From positions 62,001 to 126,000 of the forward strand of contig NZ_JABUZA010000007.1 in assembly GCF_014897985.1 (NCBI RefSeq): a stretch of 64,000 nucleotides of DNA. The letters are read 5' to 3'. The notes below the pieces were generated by a model. It saw only the letters and a program-made list of their open reading frames with translations. It made no database searches and had not been told where the DNA came from. Shown here in pieces: positions 62,559-64,000 of the stretch (within the stretch, counting starts at the first letter, position 1; each line of letters opens with the position of its first letter). Position numbers and translations under genes: made by a program. This DNA comes from Halomonas colorata. Its GTDB lineage: Bacteria > Pseudomonadota > Gammaproteobacteria > Pseudomonadales > Halomonadaceae.

Positions 62559-62894
62559 ATGTCGTGCCCACCTTGCCCAAACTGCCAATCCGAATTCGTC
62601 TATCAGGATCAAAGCCTGTTCATTTGCCCCGAGTGCGCCCACGAATGGAACCCTTCTGAAACAGAGTCGGAAGACGCTGTGACGGTCAACGATGCCAACG
62701 GCACGCTGTTAGCGGAAGGCGATAAGGTAACGATGATCAAAGACCTCAAAGTCAAAGGCAGCTCGCTGGTACTCAAGGTAGGCACCAAAGCCGTTATCAA
62801 GCGGCTCAAAGACAGCAAGGATCATCAACTGGACTGCAAGGTCGACGGCGTTGGCGACATGATGGTAACCGCTCATTTTGTGAAAAAGGCCTGA
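62559..62894 (+). CDS. yjdM: Zinc ribbon protein PhnA/YjdM
   Basis: A 111-residue protein with an N-terminal zinc ribbon (CPNC at 6-9 region and CPEC at 24-27 region) and the PhnA domain (NGTLLAEGDKVTMIKDLKVK, then LKVGTKAVIKRL). Despite the old name PhnA it has no proven role in phosphonate use. It stands alone. No strong ribosome site was seen. Confidence 0.92.
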   Translation: MSCPPCPNCQSEFVYQDQSLFICPECAHEWNPSETESEDAVTVNDANGTLLAEGDKVTMIKDLKVKGSSLVLKVGTKAVIKRLKDSKDHQLDCKVDGVGDMMVTAHFVKKA

Positions 62895-62945
62895 ACCACG
62901 CCTGGAAGTTGTTGGTCAACGTCACTAATCAGACCGCTATCCACA

Positions 62946-63845
62946 TTACGACGCAGTAAGATTAAGTTCATCCACCACCACTGCGTCACACAACATATCC
63001 GCAAAGCTTGCCAGGGCCGGTGTCCAGGTTGCCGGTTCGGGGGCGACAAAATAGGTATCAATGTGGGCAATAGAAGCGGGCAGAGCCAGCGTGTGAATCC
63101 CGAACCGGTGCTTGTGAGCGTCTACCGTTCCACGCGGTAGCACCGTGTAGCCCATCCCAGCAGCGACACAGCCCAACATCGCATCCAGCGAGCCGAACTC
63201 GAATATCCGGCCCGCATTGACACCATAGGACGCCAGCAATAGCTCGATACGCTGGCGGTAGCTGCACCCTTGGCGAAACGCCATGAAGGCAGACGCCAGC
63301 AGCGCTTGTGAAGAGGGCATCGTCGTCATGGGCATCGAACCCACTAACACAAGTTCCTCGCTAAATGCTTTAAGCACGTGGGAGCGGCTATGCTCAAGCC
63401 GCCCAGCCACGAAGGCACAGTCTACCTGCCCGTTTAGCAGCAGCTCGACCAGCTCAGCCGTTGGCCCGGTCTTGAGCTGGATATCAACATCAGGCTGCGC
63501 TGCGTGATACGCCGCTAGTATTGGGGGAAGGCGCAATGCCGTTGTGGTCTCCATGGCGCCTATCCGTAGCCGCCCACACGCCTTCTCCTGACCCTTGAAC
63601 AGCGATACCGCTTCATCATGGGCAGTCAACATGCGCTCAGCGTACTCCACCAGCGCCAAACCAGCGCTTGTAGGGCGAACACGTCCCGCACGATGAATAA
63701 GCTGTACGCCTAACTCCTCCTCAAGTTTCTTGATGTGAGTTGTCACGTTGGATTGCACCGTGTGCAAGCGTTTTGCCGCTGCCACGAAACTGCCTGTCTC
63801 GGCCACCGCCATAAATAGTCGTAATGATTTAAGCTGCATACTCAC
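62946..63845 (-). CDS. LysR-family regulator
   Basis: A 299-residue LysR protein: winged helix LKSLRLFMAVAETGSFVAAA and HTVQSNVTTHIKKLEEELGV. The sensor part is of the CysL/PtxR-like group that often ends in an MFS or dehydrogenase-linked locus. It is divergent from the gene cut by the window end, which may be its target. Confidence 0.88.
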   Translation of the reverse strand: MSMQLKSLRLFMAVAETGSFVAAAKRLHTVQSNVTTHIKKLEEELGVQLIHRAGRVRPTSAGLALVEYAERMLTAHDEAVSLFKGQEKACGRLRIGAMETTTALRLPPILAAYHAAQPDVDIQLKTGPTAELVELLLNGQVDCAFVAGRLEHSRSHVLKAFSEELVLVGSMPMTTMPSSQALLASAFMAFRQGCSYRQRIELLLASYGVNAGRIFEFGSLDAMLGCVAAGMGYTVLPRGTVDAHKHRFGIHTLALPASIAHIDTYFVAPEPATWTPALASFADMLCDAVVVDELNLTAS

Positions 63846-63992
63846 CTTTCTGCCAAGCCAGCGTTATCTCAAAAAAAGATAGTAGCTATCAAAACAAATC
63901 GTTTCTAGGAATAACTCCTCATCCGTAGTCTGGCTGTGTACTACCGCGCTGCCCACCTTGCCTGAAAGGCGGCACAAAAAGGACACAACCTG

Positions 63993-64000
63993 ATGAGCCG
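63993..64000 (+). CDS. Start of a gene cut by the window end
   Basis: ATGAGCCG follows AAGGA with a 9-base gap, a plausible ribosome site, and is divergent from the LysR gene 147 bases away. Only two codons lie in the window, so no product can be named. Confidence 0.35.

Noticed and set aside
1-64000. CRISPR arrays, tRNA and rRNA genes
   Set aside because: No regularly spaced repeats, CCA-ended cloverleaf sequences or rRNA-like blocks were noticed in a reading of both strands; a tRNA scan was not possible.

Overview
This window looks like a chromosomal segment of a moderately GC-rich, aerobic gammaproteobacterium, most likely of the Halomonas/Vreelandella group (Halomonadaceae). The basis is the overall protein resemblance, the polyol ABC operon, the LysR-linked trpBA pair, and the many LysR/AraC regulators and small-molecule transporters. 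No rRNA, tRNA or CRISPR array was recognised. Nearly all of the window reads as ordinary chromosome; the clear exception is an AT-richer accessory patch at about 28.9-33.9 kb.

Layout. 0-5.7 kb: a MOSC protein cut by the window edge, an EamA exporter, an OsmC peroxiredoxin, a secreted PRC-barrel protein, a 2OG-Fe(II) oxygenase, two head-to-head Nudix hydrolases and a NIF3-like protein. 5.9-16.1 kb: a polyol (mannitol/sorbitol/arabitol) locus with a SorC-type regulator, an ABC transporter (binding protein, two permeases, ATPase), a HAD phosphatase, mannitol 2-dehydrogenase, xylulokinase and, after a gap, a fructosamine-kinase-like protein. A 25-codon stub resembling the start of a short-chain dehydrogenase sits where related operons carry sorbitol dehydrogenase. 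16.2-22.4 kb: a tripartite RND efflux operon (TolC-like, lipoprotein adaptor, AcrB-like pump). An AcrR-like TetR gene lies at 24.3 kb, and similar TACAT/ATGTA-type operators stand before both. 22.5-28.9 kb: a YqiJ-like membrane protein, an alpha/beta hydrolase, an AstE/AspA-family deacylase, catalase and dusA.

28.9-33.9 kb is an accessory patch abutting the 5' end of dusA, a known integration hotspot. It holds an integrase stub preceded by three TTGGTAC repeats, a minus-strand transcription unit of two overlapping micro-ORFs with its own promoter-like sequence, Shine-Dalgarno sites and terminator, a secreted S33 peptidase, a HigB/HigA-like toxin-antitoxin pair, a hydrophilic small protein and hicAB. 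Chromosomal content resumes with an AraC/LysE-exporter pair.

34-50 kb: a YghA-like dehydrogenase with an added Tat signal and a second strong internal start, a LysR-controlled sugar-acid cluster (SDR, SMP-30 lactonase, DapA-like aldolase), a secreted glycerophosphodiesterase, a LysE exporter, a DUF2235 hydrolase, mmuPM for S-methylmethionine use, and a TrpI-like regulator divergent from trpBA. 50-64 kb: a small secreted protein, a 5'-truncated nitrilase, a Phd/RelE toxin-antitoxin pair, a NIPSNAP/monooxygenase pair with a divergent ArsR-type regulator whose operator overlaps its own start codon, an AEC transporter with a LysR gene, a zinc metallopeptidase that has lost one zinc knuckle, a PNPOx-like flavoprotein, a type B carboxylesterase, an AraC/MFS pair, a PhnA/YjdM protein and a final LysR gene divergent from a gene cut by the window end.

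The leads most worth following are the micro-ORF unit beside the dusA integrase stub, the dual-start Tat/cytosolic dehydrogenase, and the operator that contains a start codon. All functions are inferred from reading the sequence; no database search was run.
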